The notes beneath the pieces are model-generated. The model searched no databases. It had not been told where the DNA came from and saw nothing but the letters and a program-made list of their open reading frames with translations. The translations under genes were made by a program, and so were the position numbers. A stretch of 64,000 nt of DNA from [Clostridium] polysaccharolyticum (GTDB taxonomy: Bacteria; Bacillota; Clostridia; Lachnospirales; Lachnospiraceae): the NCBI RefSeq assembly GCF_900111595.1, contig NZ_FOHN01000003.1, positions 62,001-126,000 on the forward strand, given 5' to 3'. Each line of letters begins with the position of its first letter. Position 1 is the stretch's first letter. Positions 1 to 7,386 of the stretch are shown in pieces.

Positions 1-296
1 ATGCAATTGTACATGGTTTGTGTGATAGAACAGGTGAAATCTGTATTCGAGCAGAAAAAAATGAAAAAATGGTAATTCAGGTGATTGATAATGGACGAGG
101 AATGTCTAAAGAAGAAATATCTGCAATTCAAGAGCGTATCTGGAATCAGGAGATAGGTGGCAGTGGCGAAATGAAGCATATTGCACTTATGAACATTGAT
201 AGGCGGATTAAAATGGTTTATGGAGAAGAAAGCGGGATTTGGATAGATTCGGAGAAGGAAAAAGGGACAAAAGTGCTGGTTATGTGGAACATGTGA
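1..296 (+). CDS. Sensor histidine kinase, C-terminal fragment
   Basis: This is the 3' end of a gene that starts before the window; the reading frame is set by base 3. It reads AIVHGL at the very start, which resembles the N box (ENAIVHGL) of YesM/LytS-type kinases. An ATP-lid motif follows (DNGRGM), then the late motif GIWIDSEKEKGTKV that closes HATPase_c domains. Family knowledge says such kinases phosphorylate a partner AraC- or LytTR-type response regulator; neither the sensor part nor the partner is visible. The gene ends at a TGA before a long hairpin, so it is probably unlinked to the cobalt operon that follows. Confidence 0.85.
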   Translation, partial: AIVHGLCDRTGEICIRAEKNEKMVIQVIDNGRGMSKEEISAIQERIWNQEIGGSGEMKHIALMNIDRRIKMVYGEESGIWIDSEKEKGTKVLVMWNM

Positions 297-301
297 CAGC
301 A

Positions 302-353
302 TTTTTTCTTTGATAGGAAGGTCCTTTGCGAGTCCTTCCCTATCAAAGAAAAA
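302..353. other. Long imperfect hairpin after the kinase gene
   Basis: A T-rich left arm ending in TTTGATAGGAAGG pairs with a right arm CCTTCCCTATCAAA that runs into a stretch of A. Because T precedes and A follows the stem on both strands, it lacks the U tail of a canonical terminator. A second perfect 8-bp hairpin (AGTCTGAG/CTCAGACT) lies at 381-399. Either could end transcription or protect RNA. No cobalamin or NiCo riboswitch signature was recognised in 297-503. Confidence 0.45.
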
Positions 354-503
354 GTGCCTTGAAAAAGAAGGGCACGCGAGAGTCTGAGGAACTCAGACTT
401 TGTCCTAATATCTATACATTTACTAAAATTTATGTTATCCTAAACCCTAGAAACACGAAAAGAAGCATACTTCACTATACATATTTAGAAGGAGAGGCAT
501 TTT

Positions 504-1310
504 ATGAAAAACAGACATCATCATGCATTAGACGAGTATTCTTATATTTCTGGCATGCGTCAATGGAACGGGACTTTAAAAGCCGTCTTTTCCATTGCTG
601 CATTGCTTGCCGTTATTTGCAGGAATTCCTTAAAAGTCTCACTGCTTACTCTTTTGTATATGTGTGTATTATCTGTTTTAGCAGGAAAAGTACACTTTCG
701 AGATTATATAAGACTGCTTTTTATTCCATTTGTATTTATTTTTATAAGTGGACTTGCTATAATGATTCAGATAGGAAAATCATCTGGGGATTATTTTTGC
801 CTTTTTGGAAGTATTCCTATATGTATTTCAATATTTGGGACAAAGTTCTATATTACAAAGGAAAGCTTTTGGTTAGCAGTGAATGTTGGGTGTAAGGCAT
901 TAGGAAGTATCAGTGCCATGTATATGCTGACCTTATCTACACCATTAGCAGAGATTTTGAATATATTCCGGAAAATGCATGTGCCAGATCTGATAATTGA
1001 ACTTATGCATTTGATTTACCGGTATATATTTATTCTGTCTGATAGTAACCGTTTGCAACGTGATGCTGCGGTATCCAGACTTGGTTATCGGAATTACCAG
1101 ACTTCTATTAGAAGTTTTTCCAAAGGACTTGCGAATTTGCTGGTGATATCTTTAAAGCGGGCACAGTCCTGCTATGATGCAATGGAAGCAAGAGGATATG
1201 ATGGCACATTAAGAATTATGGAAGAACAGCATAAGATTACATGTAAGCAGGTTTTATGGATGGCAGGATATGTTCTGGTTATTATAATAAGCAGTTTTGT
1301 CTGGAGGTAA
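504..1310 (+). CDS. cbiQ: Cobalt ECF transporter transmembrane protein CbiQ
   Basis: This is the EcfT/CbiQ scaffold subunit of an energy-coupling-factor cobalt transporter, linking the substrate-binding CbiM/CbiN part to the CbiO ATPase. The 268-residue protein has hydrophobic segments around residues 25-75, 85-110 and 135-155 and at the C-terminus. The coupling motif is visible as QSCYDAMEARGYDG near residues 218-231, matching the ExRGxxG-type coupling helix of the family. Length is normal. The start follows GGAGAGG. The order Q-O-M-N differs from the common M-N-Q-O order, and cbiO follows after three bases. Confidence 0.9.
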   Translation: MKNRHHHALDEYSYISGMRQWNGTLKAVFSIAALLAVICRNSLKVSLLTLLYMCVLSVLAGKVHFRDYIRLLFIPFVFIFISGLAIMIQIGKSSGDYFCLFGSIPICISIFGTKFYITKESFWLAVNVGCKALGSISAMYMLTLSTPLAEILNIFRKMHVPDLIIELMHLIYRYIFILSDSNRLQRDAAVSRLGYRNYQTSIRSFSKGLANLLVISLKRAQSCYDAMEARGYDGTLRIMEEQHKITCKQVLWMAGYVLVIIISSFVWR

Positions 1311-1313
1311 TAC

Positions 1314-2138
1314 ATGAAGAAGAACATTTTAGAACTTAAAAATGTGAGTTTTTCCTACGAAGATGGGAAAAAGGCACTGGATGGAGTTTCGGTATCTATT
1401 TATGCGGGAGAAAAAATAGCAGTTCTTGGTGCGAATGGAGCAGGAAAGTCTACTTTTTTTCTTCATTTAAATGGTGTACGCACTGGAGATTCAGGGGAAA
1501 TCTATTTAGCTGGAGAAAAGATATGCAATAAAAAGCAGAGAAAGAAATTACAGGAGAATGTGGGAATTGTATTTCAGGATACAGATAGCCAGATCATTGC
1601 TTCTACGGTAAAGTCAGAGATTGCATTTGGCCCTATGAATATGAACCTTACAAGAGAACAGGTAGAAACGTATACCATGGATGCTATAAGACAGATGGAA
1701 TTAGAGGATTATGTAGACCGGCCGCCACATTATTTAAGCGGTGGAGAGAAAAAAAGGGTAGGAATTGCAGATATTTTAGCCATGAAGCCTAAAATAGTTG
1801 TATTTGATGAACCGACGGCTTCTTTAGATCCTGTCAGTGCTCAAATGCTAGAGGAAACTTTAGAGCAGTTAGAAAGGGAAGGAAAAACCATACTGCTTTC
1901 TACCCATGATGTAGATTTTGCATATCGTTTTGCAGAACGGGTGCTGGTGTTCTGTAATGGGAAAATGATTGCAGATGATTCTCCAGAGGCTATTTTTATG
2001 GAGGAAGACCTATTGAAAGCAACCAACTTAAAGAAACCAGTAATTATGGAAGTTTATGAGCTTTTAAAGAAAAAAAAGCTTTTGAAGAAAAGTGGCTTGC
2101 CAAAAAATCTGGAAGAGTTAGAGAGGCTTTTGCAATAG
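1314..2138 (+). CDS. cbiO: Cobalt ECF transporter ATP-binding protein CbiO
   Basis: This cytoplasmic ABC ATPase powers cobalt uptake. All ABC motifs are present: Walker A GANGAGKST near residue 39, a Q-loop (VFQDTDSQ), the signature LSGGEKKRVGIA near residue 142, Walker B (IVVFDEPTA) and an H-loop (LLSTHD). The 274-residue length is typical of CbiO/EcfA. It lies three bases after cbiQ and is probably translated together with it. A single ATPase gene suggests a CbiO homodimer, as in group I ECF systems. Confidence 0.93.
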   Translation: MKKNILELKNVSFSYEDGKKALDGVSVSIYAGEKIAVLGANGAGKSTFFLHLNGVRTGDSGEIYLAGEKICNKKQRKKLQENVGIVFQDTDSQIIASTVKSEIAFGPMNMNLTREQVETYTMDAIRQMELEDYVDRPPHYLSGGEKKRVGIADILAMKPKIVVFDEPTASLDPVSAQMLEETLEQLEREGKTILLSTHDVDFAYRFAERVLVFCNGKMIADDSPEAIFMEEDLLKATNLKKPVIMEVYELLKKKKLLKKSGLPKNLEELERLLQ

Positions 2139-2168
2139 AGTAAAACGAAATAAGAAAGGAAAGAGAGC

Positions 2169-2915
2169 ATGACAAAAAGAGAAAGATTTATTGTGGCTTT
2201 AGTTACGGCGTGTGTATGGATGCTTAGTATTGGAATAAATACTGAGGCAATGCATATTATGGAGGGATATCTTCCACCAGTATATTGTATTGGATGGGGA
2301 ATTGTGAGTGTGCCATTTCTTGTGGCAGGTTTTTTTTCGTTAAAGAAAAAAATTGCGAATGATAGAAAAAATATTACACTGATTGCTATGTCGGGAGCAT
2401 TTATTTTTGTGATATCTTCTTTAAAAATACCATCTGTAACAGGAAGTTGTTCTCATATGACAGGAACAGGTCTGGGAGCAATTTTATTAGGGGCATCTTC
2501 GGTTAGTGTACTTGGCCTGATTGTTCTGTTATTTCAGGCGATTCTGTTGGCTCATGGTGGATTGACAACATTGGGAGCAAATACATTTTCCATGGCAATT
2601 GCAGGACCACTTTTAAGCATTGCAATTTATAAGCTGTTAAAGAAAACGAAAATCAGCAATTATGTGGCTATATTTTTAGCAGCAGCATTAGGCGATTTAT
2701 TTACGTATTGTGTAACAAGTGTACAGTTAGCTTTGGCATATCCATCTGCATCAGGTGCAGGAACTTCTGTTGTAAAATTCCTTGGAGTATTTGCACCAAC
2801 TCAGTTGCCTTTGTGTCTGCTAGAAGGGATTATTACTGTTTTGATTATGATTGGTCTGGAGAAATATGCTTCTATGGAATTAAAAAAGATCGGTTTTATT
2901 GGAGCAGGCAGATAA
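2169..2915 (+). CDS. cbiM: Cobalt ECF transporter substrate-binding membrane protein CbiM
   Basis: CbiM is the metal-binding S component. The diagnostic N-terminal segment MHIMEGYLP is present after a first hydrophobic stretch; in the family the His residues and the processed N-terminus bind Co(II) or Ni(II). The rest is hydrophobic with about seven membrane segments. The 27 residues before MHIMEGYLP look like a cleavable signal or leader. The spacing to cbiO is 30 bases with an AAGGAAAGAG ribosome site. A nickel role cannot be excluded from sequence alone, but the cbiN-like neighbour favours cobalt. Confidence 0.92.
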   Translation: MTKRERFIVALVTACVWMLSIGINTEAMHIMEGYLPPVYCIGWGIVSVPFLVAGFFSLKKKIANDRKNITLIAMSGAFIFVISSLKIPSVTGSCSHMTGTGLGAILLGASSVSVLGLIVLLFQAILLAHGGLTTLGANTFSMAIAGPLLSIAIYKLLKKTKISNYVAIFLAAALGDLFTYCVTSVQLALAYPSASGAGTSVVKFLGVFAPTQLPLCLLEGIITVLIMIGLEKYASMELKKIGFIGAGR

Positions 2916-2953
2916 TTTATGGTGTACATTAAAGTACAGATAAGGAGGAACGT

Positions 2954-3316
2954 ATGGAGAAAAAAGAGAAAAAAGAGAAAAAAAGTGTCGGCAAGGGCGT
3001 TGTGATTAGTTTGATTCTGGTAGCTGTCATGCTTGCAATTGTGCCATTTCTAGCTTTAAGAGGAGCAGAGTTTGGTGGTTCTGATGATGCGGGAAGTGTT
3101 ATGGTAGATGAAATTACAGGAGGTTATGAACCTTGGTTTACTCCAGTACTGGAAACTGCTATTGGAGGAGAACTTCCTGGTGAAATTGAAAGTTTGTTTT
3201 TCTGCCTTCAGACAGCGATAGGTGTTGGAACGGTTGCTTTTATTATGGGGCGTTTTGTGGAGAGGAAAAAATGGATGCCAAAGGAGGAAGAGAAACAAGA
3301 GAATAAGAAAGCGTAA
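2954..3316 (+). CDS. cbiN: Cobalt transport accessory protein CbiN
   Basis: CbiN is a small two-helix membrane protein needed with CbiM for cobalt loading. One transmembrane helix lies near residues 15-35 and a second near 80-100. The extracytoplasmic loop carries the family motifs FGGSDD and PWFTPV, then GEIESLFFCLQTAIG. A Lys-rich N-terminus (KKEKKEKK) is unusual but compatible with a cytoplasmic N-terminus. It is the last gene of the operon and is followed directly by a strong terminator. Confidence 0.9.
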   Translation: MEKKEKKEKKSVGKGVVISLILVAVMLAIVPFLALRGAEFGGSDDAGSVMVDEITGGYEPWFTPVLETAIGGELPGEIESLFFCLQTAIGVGTVAFIMGRFVERKKWMPKEEEKQENKKA

Positions 3317-3325
3317 AGACTTGAA

Positions 3326-3366
3326 AGGGGCATGGTTCATTTAAAATTGACTATGCCTCTTTTTTT
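3326..3366 (+). terminator. Rho-independent terminator after cbiN
   Basis: AGGGGCATGGT pairs with ACTATGCCTCT (two G-U pairs), followed by seven T residues. It closes the cbiQOMN operon. Confidence 0.88.
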
Positions 3367-3662
3367 GTATCCAATTACAATAAAAGGGGGGGATCGCACT
3401 AAGCAATGAATGACTTTTTTGTAAAAAATTCCAAGTATTCAATTCTTTAAGGAAAAAATGTTTAGATATCAAAAGTTCATAATAAATATGAAAAGTTTTG
3501 TATAAGGTTTATGAAGATTATCTTTTTGATATGGAAATATTTACCTAAATTTTACACTAATTAATTGAGAGGGCAAATTAAGGGCATATAAATTATATGT
3601 TAGATTGGTTATAGTAAATGTACAGAAACCGGTTTTGAGTAAAGAAAAGGAGGAAAGGAAAT
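3367..3662 (+). promoter_or_regulatory. AT-rich leader of the peptide/radical-SAM gene cluster
   Basis: This non-coding stretch precedes the 20-residue peptide gene. A possible promoter is TTGAGA (3565-3570) and TATAAA (3587-3592) with a 16-bp spacer. A weak inverted repeat (ATATCAAAAG near 3467 and CTTTTTGATAT near 3522) could be a regulator site. The promoter call is tentative because the region is AT-rich throughout. Confidence 0.35.
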
Positions 3663-3725
3663 ATGTGGATGAAGTTTTTTAAAAAAAGCAAATGTAATGC
3701 AGCATGGCAGTCAGCAATATGCTAG
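3663..3725 (+). CDS. Candidate precursor or scaffold peptide (20 residues)
   Basis: A very short ORF encodes MWMKFFKKSK then CNAAWQSAIC. It begins 3 bases after an excellent ribosome site (AAAGGAGGAAAGGA). The basic, aromatic N-terminal half and the Cys/Trp-bearing C-terminal half (C11, W15, C20, with Cys last) look like a leader and core. It is the first ORF before a chain of radical SAM and peptidase-like genes, and a GC-rich hairpin separates it from them, as often seen for RiPP precursors that must be made in excess. I do not recognise the sequence. It could instead be a signalling peptide or a translational leader. No homology search could be run. Confidence 0.6.
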   Translation: MWMKFFKKSKCNAAWQSAIC

Positions 3726-3751
3726 TATACAACTGGATAAACATCTATATA

Positions 3752-3771
3752 GCGGGCTCTTTTGAGCCCGC
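3752..3771 (+). other. Perfect GC-rich hairpin between the peptide gene and the operon
   Basis: GCGGGCTC and GAGCCCGC are exact complements around a TTTT loop. No T run follows, so it is not a standard terminator. It sits 27 bases after the peptide stop codon and 26 bases before the regulator start. A role in RNA processing, stability or partial attenuation is inferred. Confidence 0.7.
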
Positions 3772-3797
3772 CATATGTTGGGATTGGAGGAGTATTT

Positions 3798-4304
3798 ATG
3801 AATGAGGAGACACTAAGGGAGGTAACGATACTAGCAAGTCAAATTGCTATCAGAATATGTGAGCAAAAGAAGAATGAGTGGCTTAAGGAACAAAGAGATG
3901 CGGGGATTCAAAAAATAAAGTGGATTTTAAAAGAATATAAAATTATGATGCAATATGAAAAAGAGCATCCAGATGAAAAAGCTAACATTAGTAGGATAGT
4001 AGAACATAATATGGGGGTAGACACTGTTGAGTATATTATCTTTGTAAAAGAAAGATTTGATATAGCGTTGCGAATCTTAAAATATGCCTGTATTACATCA
4101 GGTAAGCTGGAGGAGGAACGATGCTATCAGATTATATCTGAACTCTATCTGGAATGTGATGGTCAAAGAGACAATTACTTAAGAGGAGAAGATAAGATCA
4201 GCATGATTGCTGATAAGTACAATATCAATAAAAGAACGGTTTACAAAGATATCAACAAGGCTAGTAGTATATTGGCCACCTTGTATTTCGGCATTCTAAA
4301 TTAA
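3798..4304 (+). CDS. HTH regulator, sigma-region-4-like / phage-activator-like
   Basis: The protein has 168 residues from the chosen ATG, which follows TTGGAGGAG at good spacing; a longer frame begins inside the hairpin and is unlikely. The first part is helical and charged. The C-terminal part (KISMIADKYNINKRTVYKDI) is a clear helix-turn-helix resembling sigma-70 region 4 or ArpU/RinA-type phage activators. It has no sensor domain. Its position between the peptide gene and the biosynthetic genes suggests a pathway-specific regulator. The next ribosome site overlaps its stop codon, so it is probably co-transcribed with the enzymes. The family call is approximate. Confidence 0.65.
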   Translation: MNEETLREVTILASQIAIRICEQKKNEWLKEQRDAGIQKIKWILKEYKIMMQYEKEHPDEKANISRIVEHNMGVDTVEYIIFVKERFDIALRILKYACITSGKLEEERCYQIISELYLECDGQRDNYLRGEDKISMIADKYNINKRTVYKDINKASSILATLYFGILN

Positions 4305-4313
4305 GGAGTAATG

Positions 4314-5339
4314 ATGGAAAGAAGAATTGATAGAATATATTTTGAGTTAACAACATTGTGTAACTTAAGATGTAAACATTGCTTTAATTTTAATGATAAT
4401 TTTAAAGTGCAATACCTTGCGAAAGAAAAAATCAGAGATTTTTATACGAAGGTGAAGAAGAAAACTAGCGGAATTGTACTTACAGGAGGAGAACCATTTC
4501 TGCATCCTCACATTTTAGAAGTGATAAAAATATTTAGAGAAGAAAGAGTTGTTATTACTACTAATGGAACTCAGTTCGATGGTTCTTACTATGAACAGAT
4601 ACTGAAAGAAAATCCAAATGTATTTTTACAAATCAGCTTTGACGGATATAGTAAAGAAGTTTACGAAGAAGTACGAGGTCAGAATACATATGAAAAAGTA
4701 AGAAAAGTAATTGATTATCTTAGTGAAAAAGGATTTGGAGCGCAGATGGGACTTTCCATGAGCATTCTTGCATGCAATATCCATGAAGTCATAGATGTAG
4801 TGAAATACGCAGAAGCATGCCGTATGCATTCTATCCATTTTCCAACACTGATTATTGAAGGCAGATGTGCAGACGACTCTACCATTCTTCCAGATGTTGA
4901 GGAGTTAAATAAGGTGGAAGACCAATTACTCCAGATGGCCGTAGATAGTGAGAATTTACATATTTCAGTGAATACGCTCAATCGAATTGCTGGCTGGGCA
5001 ATGGGAGGAAAGGAACAAGATTGTTTATCAAATGCAACCATAAAAGTAACAGTAGATGGAAGCTTAATGCCATGTCCTGTTGCATGGAAGAGTACGGAGA
5101 GTATCGGTCATGTGGATCAGGTAACAAGCTTTGAGCATCTAGAAAAGCTAGTGAACGAAATAAAGAAAGAAGAAAGACAGGAACAGGGATGTCTGATGTG
5201 TGAAGGATCAGAGATCTGCAATCAGAGTTTTTGCGAGCATTGTTCTGTTAGAGGAACCAATATACAAGAAGGAAGAGAGTATCGCTGCAAGAATTTCATT
5301 CATCATATCAATAATATTAAAAACGAAAGGAAGAAGTAA
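4314..5339 (+). CDS. Radical SAM/SPASM peptide-modifying enzyme
   Basis: This is a radical SAM enzyme with the CX3CX2C motif CNLRCKHC near residue 16, the glycine-rich TGGEP motif near residue 57, and a C-terminal SPASM-type Cys cluster (GSLMPC, then CLMCEGSEIC, NQSFCEHC and a last Cys). SPASM enzymes such as PqqE and MftC bind extra 4Fe-4S clusters and usually act on peptides, which fits the small peptide gene upstream. The second of two adjacent ATGs is chosen because AAGGAG is too close to the first. No separate RRE domain is obvious in it or next to it. The reaction cannot be predicted from sequence. Confidence 0.88.
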   Translation: MERRIDRIYFELTTLCNLRCKHCFNFNDNFKVQYLAKEKIRDFYTKVKKKTSGIVLTGGEPFLHPHILEVIKIFREERVVITTNGTQFDGSYYEQILKENPNVFLQISFDGYSKEVYEEVRGQNTYEKVRKVIDYLSEKGFGAQMGLSMSILACNIHEVIDVVKYAEACRMHSIHFPTLIIEGRCADDSTILPDVEELNKVEDQLLQMAVDSENLHISVNTLNRIAGWAMGGKEQDCLSNATIKVTVDGSLMPCPVAWKSTESIGHVDQVTSFEHLEKLVNEIKKEERQEQGCLMCEGSEICNQSFCEHCSVRGTNIQEGREYRCKNFIHHINNIKNERKK

Positions 5340-5341
5340 TT

Positions 5342-5818
5342 ATGTTAAATGATTTTTTGCTTACATTTGCTGCAAACCGTGCAGTAACCTATCAGATTCT
5401 AAACAAATTATCCGAGGAGGAATTGAATAAAAAATGGAATCGTCCTGGATTAGATACCTTTTCAAAACATTTTCAAGAGATGGCGGTAGTAACGAATGCA
5501 TATGCTGATGCCATGGTTACAGGCAACATGGATTTTTCTGGTGTACCTGATGTATTCGGATTCTCGGATTCGGTAAGTAAAAAGGAACTGGAAAAGATGT
5601 TAAAAGACTCCGATAAGAAACTGGAGAAAATTGTGAAAGATAAAACATACAGGGAAAGTGTTTTCTGGTTTGATATGGATCTTCCAGTTACCCAGCATTT
5701 TGTTAACATCATTTCTCATGAGATTTTCCACCAAGGTATGATGACCATGTTTATGTATCAGAGTGGAATTAAAATGCCTCAGGAACTAGTAGATAACTGG
5801 TCGCTTCCAGAGGCATAG
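5342..5818 (+). CDS. DinB/YfiT-fold protein, possible thiol-dependent transferase
   Basis: The 158-residue helical protein fits the DinB superfamily. The three metal-ligand histidines are visible at residue 43 (FSKHFQEM) and residues 126 and 130 (SHEIFHQGMM). Family members include bacillithiol and mycothiol transferases and maleylpyruvate isomerases, which bind a divalent metal and attack electrophiles with a thiol. Here it sits two bases after the SPASM enzyme, so it may act on a modified peptide or thiol intermediate; that role is inference. Length is normal and all three ligands are kept, so it is probably active. Confidence 0.75.
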   Translation: MLNDFLLTFAANRAVTYQILNKLSEEELNKKWNRPGLDTFSKHFQEMAVVTNAYADAMVTGNMDFSGVPDVFGFSDSVSKKELEKMLKDSDKKLEKIVKDKTYRESVFWFDMDLPVTQHFVNIISHEIFHQGMMTMFMYQSGIKMPQELVDNWSLPEA

Positions 5819-5819
5819 C

Positions 5820-6599
5820 ATGTTTTCCTATAGAGAGAGTAAAGAAAAGATATTTATAGCATCCAGCAATATTACAGATAACAATGTCTGCATGGAACGT
5901 CTATATTCATATGGAGTGGCAGGAATTATTACAAAATCTATTAGCCTGCACCATATGGATAAAAGAAAAGAGAGAATCTGGTCGAATGGGAACGACTTAT
6001 ATAACACTACCAGATTTTCAAAACGAAGTTTCCATGAGTGGCTACCGATTCTGTCACAGGCAGCCAAAGAAGGAAGAATTATGATTCCAAGCATATGCCC
6101 TAATGACAACGTAGAATTGGATTATATAATCAAACATCTGGAGCAAATAGGAGTTCCTGCTATTGAACTAGGTATCTCATGCCCAAATACCACAAATATC
6201 CCATGGCAGACAATACTTAACGGAGTAGAAAAGCTTGCTTCAAAAGTAAAGGTTCCAATTTATCTAAAGCTTTGTGGAAAGTATAGCATTTTACCGATAG
6301 TGAGACGGGCAGTTGGCACAGGGATAAAAGGGATTGTATTAAGTGATTCATTTCCAGTAAATATTCCAGATGGGGGAAACGTGATTTCGGCAGGACAATC
6401 AGGCGAGTCTATTCGTCCTCAGGTTTTGCAACAGATTCGGACATTGCGTTTGGCGGATATAGACTGTGAAATCGTTGGTACAGGTGGAGTGTTTACTAAA
6501 GAGCATGTGAATGAGTATCTAAAAGCAGGAGCAGATGCGGTCGGGATATGTAGTGCTATGTATCTATTCGGGATTACTCATATTCAAACACTGCTTTAA
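5820..6599 (+). CDS. Dihydroorotate-dehydrogenase-like FMN enzyme
   Basis: The 259-residue TIM-barrel protein carries class 1 DHOD-like motifs: ELGISCPNT, PIYLKLCGK, then the FMN-phosphate loop IVGTGGVFTKEHV and GADAVGICSAMY. It is about 40-50 residues shorter than usual DHODs. No pyrimidine gene lies nearby, so a flavin redox step in the cluster pathway is more likely than pyrimidine synthesis. In mycofactocin clusters a different FMN enzyme (MftD) acts with a creatininase homologue, and a creatininase-family gene follows here. Start and stop are packed within a few bases of the neighbours. Confidence 0.8.
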   Translation: MFSYRESKEKIFIASSNITDNNVCMERLYSYGVAGIITKSISLHHMDKRKERIWSNGNDLYNTTRFSKRSFHEWLPILSQAAKEGRIMIPSICPNDNVELDYIIKHLEQIGVPAIELGISCPNTTNIPWQTILNGVEKLASKVKVPIYLKLCGKYSILPIVRRAVGTGIKGIVLSDSFPVNIPDGGNVISAGQSGESIRPQVLQQIRTLRLADIDCEIVGTGGVFTKEHVNEYLKAGADAVGICSAMYLFGITHIQTLL

Positions 6600-6606
6600 A
6601 AGGGGG

Positions 6607-7386
6607 ATGACGTACATAAATACACAAAAGTATAGCGACAGGATTCACACAGAGGTAGAAGCGTGCTTGCATCACAATTGGCTTGTTATACCAGTTGGAA
6701 GTGTGGAACAGCATGGAATAAATCTGCCACTTTCTGTCGATTATGATATCGCACACGCAGTAGCAGAGTGGCTATGTGAGGAAGCGGGGTATGTATTAGC
6801 CCCAGGTCTGACTTACGGAGCACGATCGCTTTCTAATAGTGGTGGAGGAGACCGATTCAAAGGAAATGTTTATCTGGATGGTGGGATCTACATAAAGGTT
6901 GTGCAGAATATTCTTACTCGGTTTATTGAAAATGGAGCAAAACGGATATTGCTTCTGAATGGTCACTATGAGAATTATGCGTTTTTGTGTGAGGCAGCAC
7001 AAAAGGCGGATTACTTGAAAAACTGTAATATCGTCGTAATCAATTGGTGGGATATTCTTACAGATGACTACATGATTAAACAGACGAAAGGACGGTTTTG
7101 CAATTGGGAAGAAGAACATGCTGGAATTGTTGAAACTGCACTGGAAATGTATCTTAATCCTTCGTCAGTCAAAGGAAAAATGTGCATAGAAGAAGACGGT
7201 GTCTATAAAGGAATCTATAGTTCTCATATAGACTGTGTGAATAGCAAAACGGGGGCATTAAGTTCAAACATTGGAGCAACAGAAGAGATGGGGGAACAGC
7301 TATTTATCAAAATCGTAGAAGAGATTAGAAAATTAACAAAGACATTTCTAGAGTTGGAAAGGAAGGATAATCATGGAAACGTTTAA
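6607..7386 (+). CDS. Creatininase-family amidohydrolase (MftE-like)
   Basis: The fold is that of creatininase and of MftE, the peptidase that trims the mycofactocin precursor. Metal-ligand motifs are visible: PVGSVEQHG with Glu and His, then LSVDYDIA with Asp, NGHYEN in place of the more common NGHGGN, and EEEHAGIVET. The start at 6607 directly follows AAAAGGGGG; a longer frame from 6535 would overlap the previous gene by 65 bases and is less likely. The last 14 bases overlap the next gene. I infer hydrolysis of a modified peptide or an amide intermediate. Creatinine as substrate is improbable in this context. Confidence 0.85.
   Translation: MTYINTQKYSDRIHTEVEACLHHNWLVIPVGSVEQHGINLPLSVDYDIAHAVAEWLCEEAGYVLAPGLTYGARSLSNSGGGDRFKGNVYLDGGIYIKVVQNILTRFIENGAKRILLLNGHYENYAFLCEAAQKADYLKNCNIVVINWWDILTDDYMIKQTKGRFCNWEEEHAGIVETALEMYLNPSSVKGKMCIEEDGVYKGIYSSHIDCVNSKTGALSSNIGATEEMGEQLFIKIVEEIRKLTKTFLELERKDNHGNV

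Noticed and set aside
297-503. Cobalamin or NiCo riboswitch before the cobalt transporter genes
   Set aside because: The conserved cobalamin box was not found and the hairpins do not fit the four-way junction of the NiCo class.
326-895. A 189-codon open frame overlapping cbiQ
   Set aside because: It is in a shifted frame over cbiQ, has no ribosome site and reads as Cys- and Phe-rich nonsense, while cbiQ matches its family throughout.
3404-3448. A 14-codon frame upstream of the peptide gene
   Set aside because: No ribosome site at proper distance and no notable composition, unlike the peptide ORF at 3663.
6535-6606. Longer start of the creatininase homologue
   Set aside because: It would overlap the FMN-enzyme gene by 65 bases without a ribosome site; AAAAGGGGG directly precedes the ATG at 6607.
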